A stretch of DNA of 64,000 nucleotides from assembly GCA_963730165.1 (NCBI GenBank), contig CAVSQS010000008.1, positions 124,001 to 188,000 on the forward strand, given 5' to 3'. Numbering within the stretch: the first letter of the stretch is position 1; the number at the start of each line of letters is the position of its first letter. Source of the DNA: DASSQJ01 sp963730165. GTDB lineage: Bacteria > Actinomycetota > Actinomycetes > Actinomycetales > Dermatophilaceae. A model generated the notes under the pieces. It worked only from the letters and a program-made list of their open reading frames with translations. It was not told the origin of the DNA and searched no databases. This document shows, piece by piece, positions 42,421-51,004 of this stretch. The translations under genes were made by a program, and so were the position numbers.

Positions 42421-43859
42421 GCCTCCCGATCACCCTCGTCCAGGGCGCCTACATCGTCGCGGGACTCGCGTTCATCCTCGCCCTCGCGGGCCTGTCACGG
42501 CACGAGTCGGCGCGGGCCGGCAACCGCTTCGGCATCATCGGCATGGCCATCGCCCTCGTCGCGACGGTGTGGGCGGCCTCGGCCGGTGTCACCGTCGGGG
42601 AGGTCGGCCCGGTCGAGGTCGGCGTCACCGGCTCCGGCTGGCTCGGGCTGCTCCTCATCCTCGCCGCCATGGGGATCGGCGCGGTCATCGGGCTCGACCG
42701 GGCGCGCAAGGTCGAGATGACCGGCATGCCCGAGCTCATCGCCATGCTGCACAGCTTCGTGGGCCTCGCCGCGGTCCTCGTCGGGTGGAACTCCTCCTAC
42801 GAGACCGCTCCGTACCCCGCGATCCACGACACCGAGGTCGCCGTCGGCATCTTCATCGGTGCGGTGACCTTCACCGGGTCGATCGTGGCCTTCCTCAAGC
42901 TGTCGGCCCGGATCAAGTCGGCGCCGCTCATCCTGCCGAGGCACAACCTGCTCAACCTCGGCATCATCGTCTCCTTCCTCGTCATGACGGTCGTCTACGT
43001 CAACCTCCCGCACGACGCGACGTTCGGCCGGCACCTGCTGCTCGGGCTCATCACCGCCGTCGCGCTGTTCCTCGGCTGGCACCTCGTCGCCGCCATCGGG
43101 GGTGGCGACATGCCGGTCGTCGTCTCGATGCTCAACAGCTACTCGGGGTGGGCGGCCGCAGCCGCGGGCTTCCTGCTCAACAACGACCTGCTCATCATCA
43201 CCGGTGCGCTCGTCGGCTCCTCCGGTGCCTACCTGTCCTACATCATGTGCCGGGCGATGAACCGGTCGTTCATCTCCGTCATCGCCGGCGGGTTCGGCGT
43301 CGAGGGCGGCACCGCGGCCGTTGACACCGACTACGGCGAGCACCGCGAGATCACCGCCGAGGCCACCGCGGACCTGCTCACCGAGGCCAAGTCGGTCATC
43401 ATCACCCCCGGGTACGGCATGGCGACCGCGCAGGCGCAGCACGCCGTGGCCGAGCTGACCAAGAAGCTGCGGGGCCAGGGCATCGACGTGCGCTTCGGCA
43501 TCCACCCGGTCGCGGGGCGGCTCCCCGGCCACATGAACGTCCTGCTCGCCGAGGCGAAGGTCCCCTACGACATCGTCCTCGAGATGGACGAGATCAACGA
43601 CGACTTCCCCGCCACCGACGTCGTCCTCGTCATCGGCGCCAACGACACGGTCAACCCGGCGGCGGAGGAGGACCCGGGATCGCCGATCGCGGGGATGCCC
43701 GTCCTGCGCGTGTGGGAGGCGACCGACGTCATCGTCTTCAAGCGGTCGATGGCCACCGGCTACGCCGGCGTGCAGAACCCGCTGTTCTTCCGGGAGAACA
43801 CCCAGATGCTCTTCGGCGACGCCAAGGAGCGGGTGGAGGACATCCTCAAGTCCCTCTGA
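42417..43859 (+). CDS. pntB: NAD(P) transhydrogenase subunit beta
   Basis: A 480-residue beta subunit. About nine hydrophobic helices occupy residues 1-265. The NADP(H)-binding domain III (about 300-480) follows, with PGYGMATAQAQH, HPVAGRLPGHMNVLLAEA, GANDTVNPAA and the closing VFKRSMATGYAG. It forms the proton channel and NADP site with PntA. The 4-nt overlap with pntA ensures balanced synthesis. It provides NADPH for biosynthesis and, in this organism type, for mycothiol and F420-linked redox balance (inference). Confidence 0.94.
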   Translation: MSLPITLVQGAYIVAGLAFILALAGLSRHESARAGNRFGIIGMAIALVATVWAASAGVTVGEVGPVEVGVTGSGWLGLLLILAAMGIGAVIGLDRARKVEMTGMPELIAMLHSFVGLAAVLVGWNSSYETAPYPAIHDTEVAVGIFIGAVTFTGSIVAFLKLSARIKSAPLILPRHNLLNLGIIVSFLVMTVVYVNLPHDATFGRHLLLGLITAVALFLGWHLVAAIGGGDMPVVVSMLNSYSGWAAAAAGFLLNNDLLIITGALVGSSGAYLSYIMCRAMNRSFISVIAGGFGVEGGTAAVDTDYGEHREITAEATADLLTEAKSVIITPGYGMATAQAQHAVAELTKKLRGQGIDVRFGIHPVAGRLPGHMNVLLAEAKVPYDIVLEMDEINDDFPATDVVLVIGANDTVNPAAEEDPGSPIAGMPVLRVWEATDVIVFKRSMATGYAGVQNPLFFRENTQMLFGDAKERVEDILKSL

Positions 43860-43888
43860 CCCGATCAAGCCCGACAGCGACTCGTCGG

Positions 43889-43894
43889 TAGGCT
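43889..43894 (+). promoter_or_regulatory. Possible -10 box of purM
   Basis: TAGGCT lies 7 nt before the purM GTG start, so purM may be transcribed as a leaderless message separately from pntAB. No clear -35 is seen. Confidence 0.3.
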
Positions 43895-43901
43895 GCCGGG
43901 C

Positions 43902-45038
43902 GTGAGCGAGCCCAGCGCGCCCGAGCCGGCCACCGGCATCACCTACGCCTCCGCCGGCGTCGACGTCGAGGCCGGCGACCGGGCCGTCGAGCTGATGAGG
44001 GACGCGGTGCGTCGCGCCACCCGGCCCGAGGTGCTCGGGGGGCTCGGCGGTTTCGCCGGGATGTTCGACGTGAGCGGGCTCGCCGTGTACCGGCACCCCG
44101 TGCTCGCCACCTCCACCGACGGTGTCGGCACCAAGGTGGCGATCGCCCAAGCCCTCGACCGGCACGACACCATCGGGTTCGACCTCGTCGGGATGGTCGT
44201 CGACGACATCGTCGTCACCGGTGCCGAGCCGCTCTTCATGACCGACTACATCGCCTGCGGGAGGGTCGTGCCCGAGCGGATCGCGGCCATCGTGTCCGGC
44301 ATCGCGCGGGCGTGCGAGCAGGCCCGGGTCGCCCTCGTCGGCGGCGAGACCGCCGAGCACCCCGGTCTGCTCGACCCCGACGAGTACGACGTCGCGGGCG
44401 CCGCGACGGGGGTTGTCGAGCTCGATGACGTGCTCGGGCCGCAGCGGGTCGAGGTCGGCGACGTCGTCCTCGGGCTCGCGAGCAGCGGCCTGCACTCCAA
44501 CGGGTACTCGCTGGTGCGCCGGGTCGTCGCCCACGCCGGATGGGAGCTGGACCGGCACGTCGACGAGCTCGGCCGCACCCTCGGGGAGGAGCTGCTCGAG
44601 CCGACCCGCGTCTACGCCGCGGACCTGCTCGACCTCGTCCGCGCCGACGGGATGACCGTCCACGCCCTCTCGCACGTGACCGGGGGTGGGCTGGCGGCGA
44701 ACCTCGCCCGGGTGCTCCCGGCGTCGGTCCACGCCCGACTCGACCGCGCGTCGTGGGCGCCGCCGCCGGTCTTCGGCCTGGTCGGAGCGCTCGGGTCGGT
44801 GCCGCGTACCGACCTCGAGCGCACCCTCAACCTGGGCGTGGGCTTCGCCGCGGTGGTCCCGGCCGCCTCGGCTGATGCGGCGGCGGCGTTCCTCGAGGGA
44901 CGCGGCATCCGGACGTGGGTCATGGGGGAGGTGCTGTCGGGCGCTGCCGCCGATGCCGCCGACGGCGAGGTCACCCGGGGCGCCAAGGGTGTCGACGGCG
45001 GCTCGGTCGGGCTCGTCGGCGAGCACCCCGTCAGCTGA
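43902..45038 (+). CDS. purM: Phosphoribosylformylglycinamidine cyclo-ligase (AIR synthetase)
   Basis: A 378-residue PurM. Motifs: ITYASAGVDVEAGD at the N-terminus, ATSTDGVGTK for ATP, DYIACGRV, VGGETAEHPG and ASSGLHSNGYSLVRRV. It closes the imidazole ring in step five of purine synthesis. The start is GTG. purF, its usual upstream neighbour in actinobacteria, is absent here; pntAB precedes instead. The DUF3073 and leucine/valine dehydrogenase genes that normally follow are found about 3.3 kb further on, after an inserted block. Confidence 0.95.
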   Translation: MSEPSAPEPATGITYASAGVDVEAGDRAVELMRDAVRRATRPEVLGGLGGFAGMFDVSGLAVYRHPVLATSTDGVGTKVAIAQALDRHDTIGFDLVGMVVDDIVVTGAEPLFMTDYIACGRVVPERIAAIVSGIARACEQARVALVGGETAEHPGLLDPDEYDVAGAATGVVELDDVLGPQRVEVGDVVLGLASSGLHSNGYSLVRRVVAHAGWELDRHVDELGRTLGEELLEPTRVYAADLLDLVRADGMTVHALSHVTGGGLAANLARVLPASVHARLDRASWAPPPVFGLVGALGSVPRTDLERTLNLGVGFAAVVPAASADAAAAFLEGRGIRTWVMGEVLSGAAADAADGEVTRGAKGVDGGSVGLVGEHPVS

Positions 45039-45048
45039 GGCCGGGCCG

Positions 45049-46098
45049 GTGCCGGTGATCGACGTCCCGCCGACGATGCGCGCGATGGTCACGACCCGCC
45101 ACGGCGGGCCGGAGGTCATCGAGTGGCGCGAGGTGCCCGTCCCACGGCCCGGCTCCGGGCAGGTGCTCGTCCGGGTCGCGGCAGCGGGCTGCAACAACAC
45201 CGACCTCTGGACCCGCGAGGGGTCCTACGGCGTCGACGAGCCCGGTGGGTGGCTCGGTCCGCTGGACTTCCCCCGCATCCAGGGGGGTGACGTCGCCGGC
45301 GTGGTGGTCTCCCTCGGCGACGGGGCCGACCCGGCGTCGGCCGGTGCCCGGGTGCTCGTCGACCCGGCCGTCTACGACGGACCCGGCGACGACGCCCTCG
45401 TCGCGGACGTCCTCGGCAGCGAGCGGGACGGTGGCTTCGCCGAGTACGTCGTCGTCCCCGCCGAGGCTGCCCACCCGGTCGGTGGCTCCCCGCTGAGCGA
45501 CGTCGAGCTCGCCGCCCTGCCGATCGCCTACGGCACCGCCCTCGGGATGCTCGAGCGCGGCGCGGTCGCCGAGGGGGACACGGTCCTCGTCACCGGCGCG
45601 TCGGGCGGGGTCGGGCTCGCGGCGGTACAGCTCGCCGTCGCCCGAGGGGCTCGGGTGGTCGCGGTGTCCAGCGCCGCGAAGGCCGACGCGGTCCGGGAGG
45701 CCGGCGCGCACGGGGTCGTCGACCGGGGCCGTGGGTCGGTGGTCGCGGACGTCCGCCGGCTCGCGCCGGAGGGCATCGACGCCGCGGTCGACGTCGTCGC
45801 CGGTCCCGTGCTCGGTGAGGGCCTACGGCTGTTGCGACCCGGCGGGCGGTGGGTCGTCGCCGGCGCCCTCGGCGGGCACCGGGTCGAGCTCGACGTCCGC
45901 GAGCTCTACCTCGCCGACCAGGCCCTCGTCGGCTCGACGATGCACACGCCGGCGGTCTTCCGACAGCTCGTCGGGCTGGCGCGACGGGGGGAGGTGCGCC
46001 CGGTCGTGGCGCGCACCTACCCGCTGGCGGACCTCCCCCGTGCCCACGCCGACCTCGCGAGCCGCTCCCTCGTCGGCAAGCTCGTCGTCACCCCCTGA
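45049..46098 (+). CDS. Zinc-type alcohol dehydrogenase/quinone oxidoreductase (MDR)
   Basis: A 349-residue medium-chain dehydrogenase of the quinone oxidoreductase type. A GroES-like domain (about 10-140) with AAGCNNTDLW is followed by the NAD(P) Rossmann part with GASGGVGLAAVQLA. The four structural zinc cysteines are missing, so it is probably zinc-free. The GTG start is supported by GAGG (overlapping the purM stop region) 9 nt upstream. It should reduce enones, quinones or aldehydes with NADPH; the physiological substrate is unknown. It likely shares the purM transcript. Confidence 0.82.
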   Translation: MPVIDVPPTMRAMVTTRHGGPEVIEWREVPVPRPGSGQVLVRVAAAGCNNTDLWTREGSYGVDEPGGWLGPLDFPRIQGGDVAGVVVSLGDGADPASAGARVLVDPAVYDGPGDDALVADVLGSERDGGFAEYVVVPAEAAHPVGGSPLSDVELAALPIAYGTALGMLERGAVAEGDTVLVTGASGGVGLAAVQLAVARGARVVAVSSAAKADAVREAGAHGVVDRGRGSVVADVRRLAPEGIDAAVDVVAGPVLGEGLRLLRPGGRWVVAGALGGHRVELDVRELYLADQALVGSTMHTPAVFRQLVGLARRGEVRPVVARTYPLADLPRAHADLASRSLVGKLVVTP

Positions 46099-46103
46099 CC
46101 CGT

Positions 46104-46180
46104 CCCGACTTCTTGCGAATCCGCCACCACCGGGCCGCCCGATCCGGGGCTCGCGCGTGGCGGATTCGCAACAAGTCGGG
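46104..46180. repeat. REP-like palindromic element, copy 1
   Basis: Two 24-nt arms (46104-46127 and 46157-46180) are complementary at 23 of 24 positions around a 29-nt G+C-rich loop. Each arm contains CGACTT and TTGCGAATCCGCCAC. It lies between convergent genes. The same core (CGACT-NN-TTGCG-R-AT) recurs in the palindrome at 60956-61032, so this is a dispersed element and not just a local terminator. Confidence 0.7.
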
Positions 46181-46229
46181 AGCCGGACGGGGTGGGCCGG
46201 GGTGCCGTGACCGGGGTGGGCGAGGGGTG

Positions 46230-46772
46230 TCAGGTGACGGTGATCTGGGGGGCGTAGAGCGACATGACGGCGAGGGCGTGGGCGTGGTTCTCCGGGGTCG
46301 AGCCGGCACACGCGTCGGCGACGACGCGCACCGTGACGCCCGCGTCGGCCATCGGCAGGGCGGTCGAGATGACGCAGCAGTCGGTCGCGACGCCGGCCAG
46401 CGTCACCGGTCTGCCCGCTCCGACGAGCTCGTGGAGCGTCGGCCACTTGCCGAACGTCCCGGCCGTGACGACCCGCCCGCCGACCTCCGACAGCTCGGGC
46501 ACCACCGTGTAGAGCGGGTCGGTGTCGGGCACCAGCGCGAACGGCCACTCCTCGTAGTAGGCGACCCACGACCCGCCGAGCGAGGGGTCGGCGACGAACC
46601 GGGTGACGACGGTCCGCTCGGGTCCGTGTGCACGCGCCAGGTCGAGGATGCGGGGAAGCGCCGCCCCGAACATCGGCGACCCCCACGGCGAGGCCTCGGG
46701 CGAGGCGAACACCACCTGCGGGTCGACGACGACGAGCAGGCCGTCGCCGTCGGCTGCCGGGGCCGTGCTCAT
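46230..46772 (-). CDS. Isochorismatase-family cysteine hydrolase
   Basis: A 180-residue hydrolase with the Asp-Lys-Cys triad: Asp17 (VVVDPQV), Lys109 (TFGKWPT) and Cys133 (ATDCCVISTA). The family includes nicotinamidases, N-carbamoylsarcosine amidase and ureidoacrylate/biuret-type hydrolases. The start overlaps the stop of the NCS1 permease by 4 nt, so it probably hydrolyses the compound that the permease imports. That points to an amide or ureido nitrogen compound rather than isochorismate. Confidence 0.83.
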   Translation of the reverse strand: MSTAPAADGDGLLVVVDPQVVFASPEASPWGSPMFGAALPRILDLARAHGPERTVVTRFVADPSLGGSWVAYYEEWPFALVPDTDPLYTVVPELSEVGGRVVTAGTFGKWPTLHELVGAGRPVTLAGVATDCCVISTALPMADAGVTVRVVADACAGSTPENHAHALAVMSLYAPQITVT

Positions 46773-48271
46773 CCCACCCGCTCCCCGAGACGCTCGCCGG
46801 GGGCCGGCTCGTCGAGCGCCTCCTGGCGGCGCACGGTGCCTCGCCGCAGGAGCAACGACCCGAGCAGCCCGAGGACGAGCGCGACGAGGACGCCGATGTT
46901 GGCGTACGCCCAGGTGCCGTCCTTGCCCCCGAGACCGAGCGGACCGAGGAGGTACCCCTGCCAGTTGTTCCACGCGGCCGCGTCCGAGAAGAGGTTGACG
47001 ACCAGTCCCCACCCGATGACGGACGCCACGACCATCGTCCCGATCGAGGTCCAGTCCCACGCGCCGTAGCGGCCCCGCGTCGTGAAGAGGTCCTCGTCGG
47101 AGTAGTCGCGCCGGCGCAGCCAGATGTCCCCGATCATCAGGCCGGCCCACGCCGCGAGCGGCACCCCGAGCGTGATGAGGAAGGACTGGAACGGCCCGAG
47201 GAAGCTCTGCGCGAAGAAGACGACCCAGATCGTGCCGAGGGTGAGGATGATGCCGTCGACGAGGGCCGCGGCCGGCCGGGGGATGCGGACCCCGAGCGAG
47301 AGCAGCGTGAGCCCCGAGGAGTAGATGCCGAGCACGGCGCCCGACACGAGGGAGAGGATGACGGCGACGAGGAAGATGACGAGCATCCAGGTCGGCAGCA
47401 GGGTGGCGAGGGTGCCGATGGGGTCGTTGGCGATGCCGTCGACGAGCGCGGGGTCCGACCCGGCGAGGAGCAGCCCGTAGAGGACGAGGACGACGGGGGC
47501 GATGGCACCGCCGAACGTGTTCCAGGCGACGATGGCGGCGCCGGACGCGTCGCGGCGCTGGTAGCGCGACCAGTCGGCGGCGATGTTGATCCAGCCGAGG
47601 CCGAACCCGGTCATCACCATGACGAGGGCGCCGACGACCGCCTGCGGCGACCCGCTCGGCAGCGACTGGACGGCCGTCCAGTCGACGTCGCCGAGCGTCA
47701 GCGCGATGTAGCCGATCGTCACGATGCCGGTGACCCAGGTGAGCACCGACTGCAACCGCATGATGATGTGGTAGCCGGCGACCGACGCCGAGACGATGAG
47801 CAGGGCGACGACCACGGCCGCGACGACCTTGGTCGGCGTGCCCCCACCCCAGCCGAGCTCGGTGAAGATCGTCGAGGTCGCGAGGACCGCGAGGATGGCG
47901 AGGAAGGTCTCCCAGCCGATCGACGTCAGCCACGAGACGACTCCGGGCACCTTCTGGCCGGTGACGCCGAAGGCCGCCCGCGAGAGGATCATCGTCGGCG
48001 CCGAGCCCCGCTTGCCGGCGATCGCGATGACACCGCAGAGCGCGAACGAGACGGTGATGCCGACGACGGCGACGAGCACGCCCTGCCAGAAGGAGACGCC
48101 GAACTGGAGCACGAACGCCGCGTAGGAGATGCCGAAGACCGAGACGTTGGCCGCGAACCAGGGCCAGAACAGGTCGCGAGGGGACGCGGTGCGCTCCGCC
48201 TCGTCGATGACCTCGATGCCGGTGGTCTCGACGCCCAGCCGACGGGTCTGCGCAACGCTCGACTCACTCAT
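46769..48271 (-). CDS. NCS1-family permease (cytosine/purine/allantoin type)
   Basis: A 500-residue carrier with twelve hydrophobic segments. NCS1 features are WPWFAANVSVFGISY in the first helix, SRAAFGVTGQ, and the substrate/cation helix region GWINIAADWSRYQRRD. The family imports cytosine, uracil, hydantoins, allantoin, thiamine or nicotinamide-type vitamins with H+ or Na+. It is co-translated with the cysteine hydrolase downstream. It is unrelated in family to the NCS2 permease at 6319-7815, so the window holds two distinct routes for N-heterocycle uptake. Confidence 0.86.
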   Translation of the reverse strand: MSESSVAQTRRLGVETTGIEVIDEAERTASPRDLFWPWFAANVSVFGISYAAFVLQFGVSFWQGVLVAVVGITVSFALCGVIAIAGKRGSAPTMILSRAAFGVTGQKVPGVVSWLTSIGWETFLAILAVLATSTIFTELGWGGGTPTKVVAAVVVALLIVSASVAGYHIIMRLQSVLTWVTGIVTIGYIALTLGDVDWTAVQSLPSGSPQAVVGALVMVMTGFGLGWINIAADWSRYQRRDASGAAIVAWNTFGGAIAPVVLVLYGLLLAGSDPALVDGIANDPIGTLATLLPTWMLVIFLVAVILSLVSGAVLGIYSSGLTLLSLGVRIPRPAAALVDGIILTLGTIWVVFFAQSFLGPFQSFLITLGVPLAAWAGLMIGDIWLRRRDYSDEDLFTTRGRYGAWDWTSIGTMVVASVIGWGLVVNLFSDAAAWNNWQGYLLGPLGLGGKDGTWAYANIGVLVALVLGLLGSLLLRRGTVRRQEALDEPAPGERLGERVG

Positions 48272-48374
48272 GCGCCGAGCATGTCAGACGAGGCCGCGTC
48301 AGCGGCCGCTCCGTGTGCACGACCGGGACCCGCGGGTCTGGCGCACGAGTCGAAGGCGCGGGGTCAGGACGGGC

Positions 48375-48566
48375 TCAACGCCGCCGGGACGACCACGGGT
48401 CGTGGTCGTCCTCGTCCTCGTAGTCGCGGTCGCGGCGCGATGAATCGCCGCTACCGGACTGTCCGTGAAGTTCTCGCTCAAGCGCGCTCAGGTCGGTCTC
48501 CGGGCTGTAGTACTTCAGCTCGCGAGCGACCTTCGTCTGCTTGGCCTTCGCTCGGCCGCGCCCCAT
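48375..48566 (-). CDS. DUF3073 protein
   Basis: A 63-residue, highly charged protein starting MGRGRAKAKQTKVARELKYYSP, the DUF3073 signature, and ending in an Asp/Glu/Arg tail. It is conserved across actinobacteria and normally sits between purM and valine dehydrogenase genes. The function is unknown; the basic head and acidic tail suggest nucleic-acid or protein binding. The 160 nt up to the dehydrogenase gene show no further gene. Confidence 0.85.
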   Translation of the reverse strand: MGRGRAKAKQTKVARELKYYSPETDLSALERELHGQSGSGDSSRRDRDYEDEDDHDPWSSRRR

Positions 48567-48726
48567 GGCGTGACCCCCTCGTGCGTCTGCCGGGGCGGCA
48601 TCGCTGGCGGGATTGCCCCGTGAGGGGTCATCCCACGTCGCGGAGCGGTCCCGGGGAATCTGGTTCTGTCGTGGCGCCCACGGTACATGAGGAAACGCAC
48701 CTCCGGCGACGCCGCTCACGTAAACG

Positions 48727-49809
48727 TCACGGGTTTCGCGGGTGTTCCGGCAGCCACGGGGTTCGCCCGCCGGCCGACATCCGCTGCTCGGCGATGCGGT
48801 CGGCGGCGACGGCGGGCGACACCCCGTCGGCATCGGCGCTGCGCAGCACCTCGAGGGTGTGGTCGAAGATCGTCGCCGTCCGGGCGCGGGCCCGGTCCAT
48901 GTCGAACCCGTGCAGCTCGTCGGCGACCTGGATGACGCCACCGGCGTTGACGAGGAAGTCCGGCGCGTAGACGACCCCGCGGGCGGCGAGCCGGTCCGCC
49001 GTGCCGCCGTTCGCGAGCTGGTTGTTGGCCCCGCCGCAGACGATGCGTGCCCGCAGGTCCTCGACCGTGTCGTCGTCGAGCGCGCCGCCGAGGGCGTTCG
49101 GGCTGAACACGTCGATGTCCTGCCGGACGAGCTCCTCGACGTCCTCGACCGCCCGGACCTGCGGGTGGGCCGCGCACAGGTGGTCCACGGCGTCGCGGTC
49201 CACGTCGGCGACGACGACCTCGGCGCCGTCCTCGAGCAGGTACGGGGTCAGCTTGCCGCCCACCTTGCCCACACCGGCGATCCCGACCCGTCGCCCGGCG
49301 AGGCTCGGCTCGCCCCACACGTGCTGGGCCGCGGCACGCATGCCCTGGAAGACGCCGAAGGCGGTGAGCACGGAGGAGTCGCCGGCGCCGCCACGCTCGG
49401 GGGAGCGCCCCGTGGCCCAGCGGGTCTCCTCGCCGACGACGTCCATATCGGCGACGTAGGTGCCGACGTCGCAGGCGGTCACGTACCGCCCTCCGAGCGA
49501 CTCGACGAACCGGCCGTAGGCGCGCAGCAGCGCGTCGGTCTTGTCGCGGTGGGGGTCCCCGATGATCACCGCCTTGCCGCCGCCGTGGTCCAGCCCCGCG
49601 ACCGCGTTCTTGTACGACATCGCCCGGGACAGGCGCAGCACGTCGGCGAGGGCGGCATCCATCGACGGGTAGGGGTGGAAGCGGGTGCCGCCGAGGCCCG
49701 GCCCGAGCGAGGTGTCGTGGAGGGCGATGACGGCGCGCAGCCCGGTCCCCTGGTCGGAGCAGAAGGCGACCTGCTCGTGGCCGGTGAGATCGATCAGGTC
49801 GAAGGCCAT
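48727..49809 (-). CDS. Leucine/valine dehydrogenase
   Basis: A 360-residue Glu/Leu/Phe/Val dehydrogenase. The substrate lysine is Lys67 (MSYKNAVAGL) and the catalytic lysine Lys79 (HGGGKAVIIGDP). The NAD-binding fold has GVGKVGGKL and there is GGANNQLA in the C-terminal part. It deaminates branched-chain amino acids reversibly. In Streptomyces the orthologous vdh follows the DUF3073 gene, supporting the valine dehydrogenase assignment by order. The start ATG gives the expected short N-terminus. Confidence 0.88.
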   Translation of the reverse strand: MAFDLIDLTGHEQVAFCSDQGTGLRAVIALHDTSLGPGLGGTRFHPYPSMDAALADVLRLSRAMSYKNAVAGLDHGGGKAVIIGDPHRDKTDALLRAYGRFVESLGGRYVTACDVGTYVADMDVVGEETRWATGRSPERGGAGDSSVLTAFGVFQGMRAAAQHVWGEPSLAGRRVGIAGVGKVGGKLTPYLLEDGAEVVVADVDRDAVDHLCAAHPQVRAVEDVEELVRQDIDVFSPNALGGALDDDTVEDLRARIVCGGANNQLANGGTADRLAARGVVYAPDFLVNAGGVIQVADELHGFDMDRARARTATIFDHTLEVLRSADADGVSPAVAADRIAEQRMSAGGRTPWLPEHPRNP

Positions 49810-49981
49810 GCCTGCACGGTAGCCCCGGACCGCCCCGGTGGGCAGCCGCGGCGCCGCCTCCGGCCGATGACGGCCGACCTCCCGTCGCCGTCTGCCGCGA
49901 CGCGTCGCACGGCGGCTCCCGCGTCGCTCCCCGGGGTGTGAGACTGGGCCCGGCCCCGTCCCGAGCAGCGAGGAGCACGTC

Positions 49982-51004
49982 GTGCTGAGAGTCGGCTACA
50001 AGGCATCCGCGGAGCAGTTCGCCCCCGGCGAGCTCGCCGGCTTCGCCGTTCGCGCCGAGGAGCTCGGGCTGGACTCGGTGACGATCAGCGACCACTTCCA
50101 GCCGTGGCGGCTCGAGGGAGGCCACGCCCCGAACTCGATCGCGTGGATGGCGTGGGTCGCCGCCCGCACCGAGCGCGTGCTCCTCGGGACCTCGGTGATG
50201 ACCCCGACCTTCCGGTACAACCCGGCGGTGCTCGCCCAGACCTTCGCGACGATGGCCTGCCTGGCACCGGGGCGGGTCATGCTCGGCGTCGGGACCGGCG
50301 AGGCGCTCAACGAGGTGGCGGTGGGCTCAGTAGGCGAGGGGGAGTGGCCGGAGTTCAAGGAGCGCTTCGCCCGACTGCGCGAGTCGGTGACCCTGATGCG
50401 GCAGCTGTGGACCGAGCCCCGGGTCACCTTCGAGGGGCAGTACTACCGCACCGAGGACGCCGCGATCTACGACCGTCCCGACGAGCCGGTGCCCGTCTAC
50501 GTCGCGGCCGGCGGGCCGATGGTCGCCCGGTACGCCGGGCGGCACGCCGACGGCTTCATCTGTACCTCGGGCAAGGGCGAGGAGCTCTACCGCGACAAGC
50601 TCGTCCCCGCCGTCGACGAGGGGCTGGACGCCACCGGTCGTGACCGCGGGTCGATCGACCGGATGATCGAGGTCAAGGTGTCCTGGGACCCCGACCCGGA
50701 GCGCGCCCTGGAGAACACCCGGTTCTGGGCACCGTTGTCGCTGACCCCGGAGCAGAAGCACTCGATCCACTCGCCGGCCGAGATGGAGCGCGTCGCCGAC
50801 GAGCTGCCCATCGAGCAGGTGGCCGGGCGCTGGGTCGTCGCGTCCGAGCCCGAGCAGGTGGTCGAGGCGATGCGCTTCTACACCGACCTCGGGTTCGACC
50901 ACCTCGTCGTGCACGGCCCGGGGCACGACCAGGACCGCTTCCTCTCGACGTTCGCCGAGCAGGTGCTCCCCGGCCTTCGCGAGCTCGTCCCCGCGGCCCG
51001 ATGA
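49982..51004 (+). CDS. fgd: F420-dependent glucose-6-phosphate dehydrogenase
   Basis: A 340-residue luciferase-like monooxygenase-fold enzyme, nearly colinear with mycobacterial Fgd1. Shared stretches include GYKASAEQFAP, SDHFQPWR, GTSVMTPTFRYNPA, GTGEALNEVA, FICTSGKGEELY, TRFWAPLSLTPEQKHSI and LPIEQVA. It oxidises glucose-6-phosphate and reduces F420. The GTG start has AGGAG 6 nt upstream. The stop overlaps the racemase-like gene by 4 nt. The presence of fgd implies F420 synthesis elsewhere in the genome. Confidence 0.92.
   Translation: MLRVGYKASAEQFAPGELAGFAVRAEELGLDSVTISDHFQPWRLEGGHAPNSIAWMAWVAARTERVLLGTSVMTPTFRYNPAVLAQTFATMACLAPGRVMLGVGTGEALNEVAVGSVGEGEWPEFKERFARLRESVTLMRQLWTEPRVTFEGQYYRTEDAAIYDRPDEPVPVYVAAGGPMVARYAGRHADGFICTSGKGEELYRDKLVPAVDEGLDATGRDRGSIDRMIEVKVSWDPDPERALENTRFWAPLSLTPEQKHSIHSPAEMERVADELPIEQVAGRWVVASEPEQVVEAMRFYTDLGFDHLVVHGPGHDQDRFLSTFAEQVLPGLRELVPAAR

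Noticed and set aside
46104..46180. Palindrome as a simple terminator
   Set aside because: The arm core recurs at 60956-61032 and is longer than needed, so a dispersed repeat is a better description, although it may also stop transcription.
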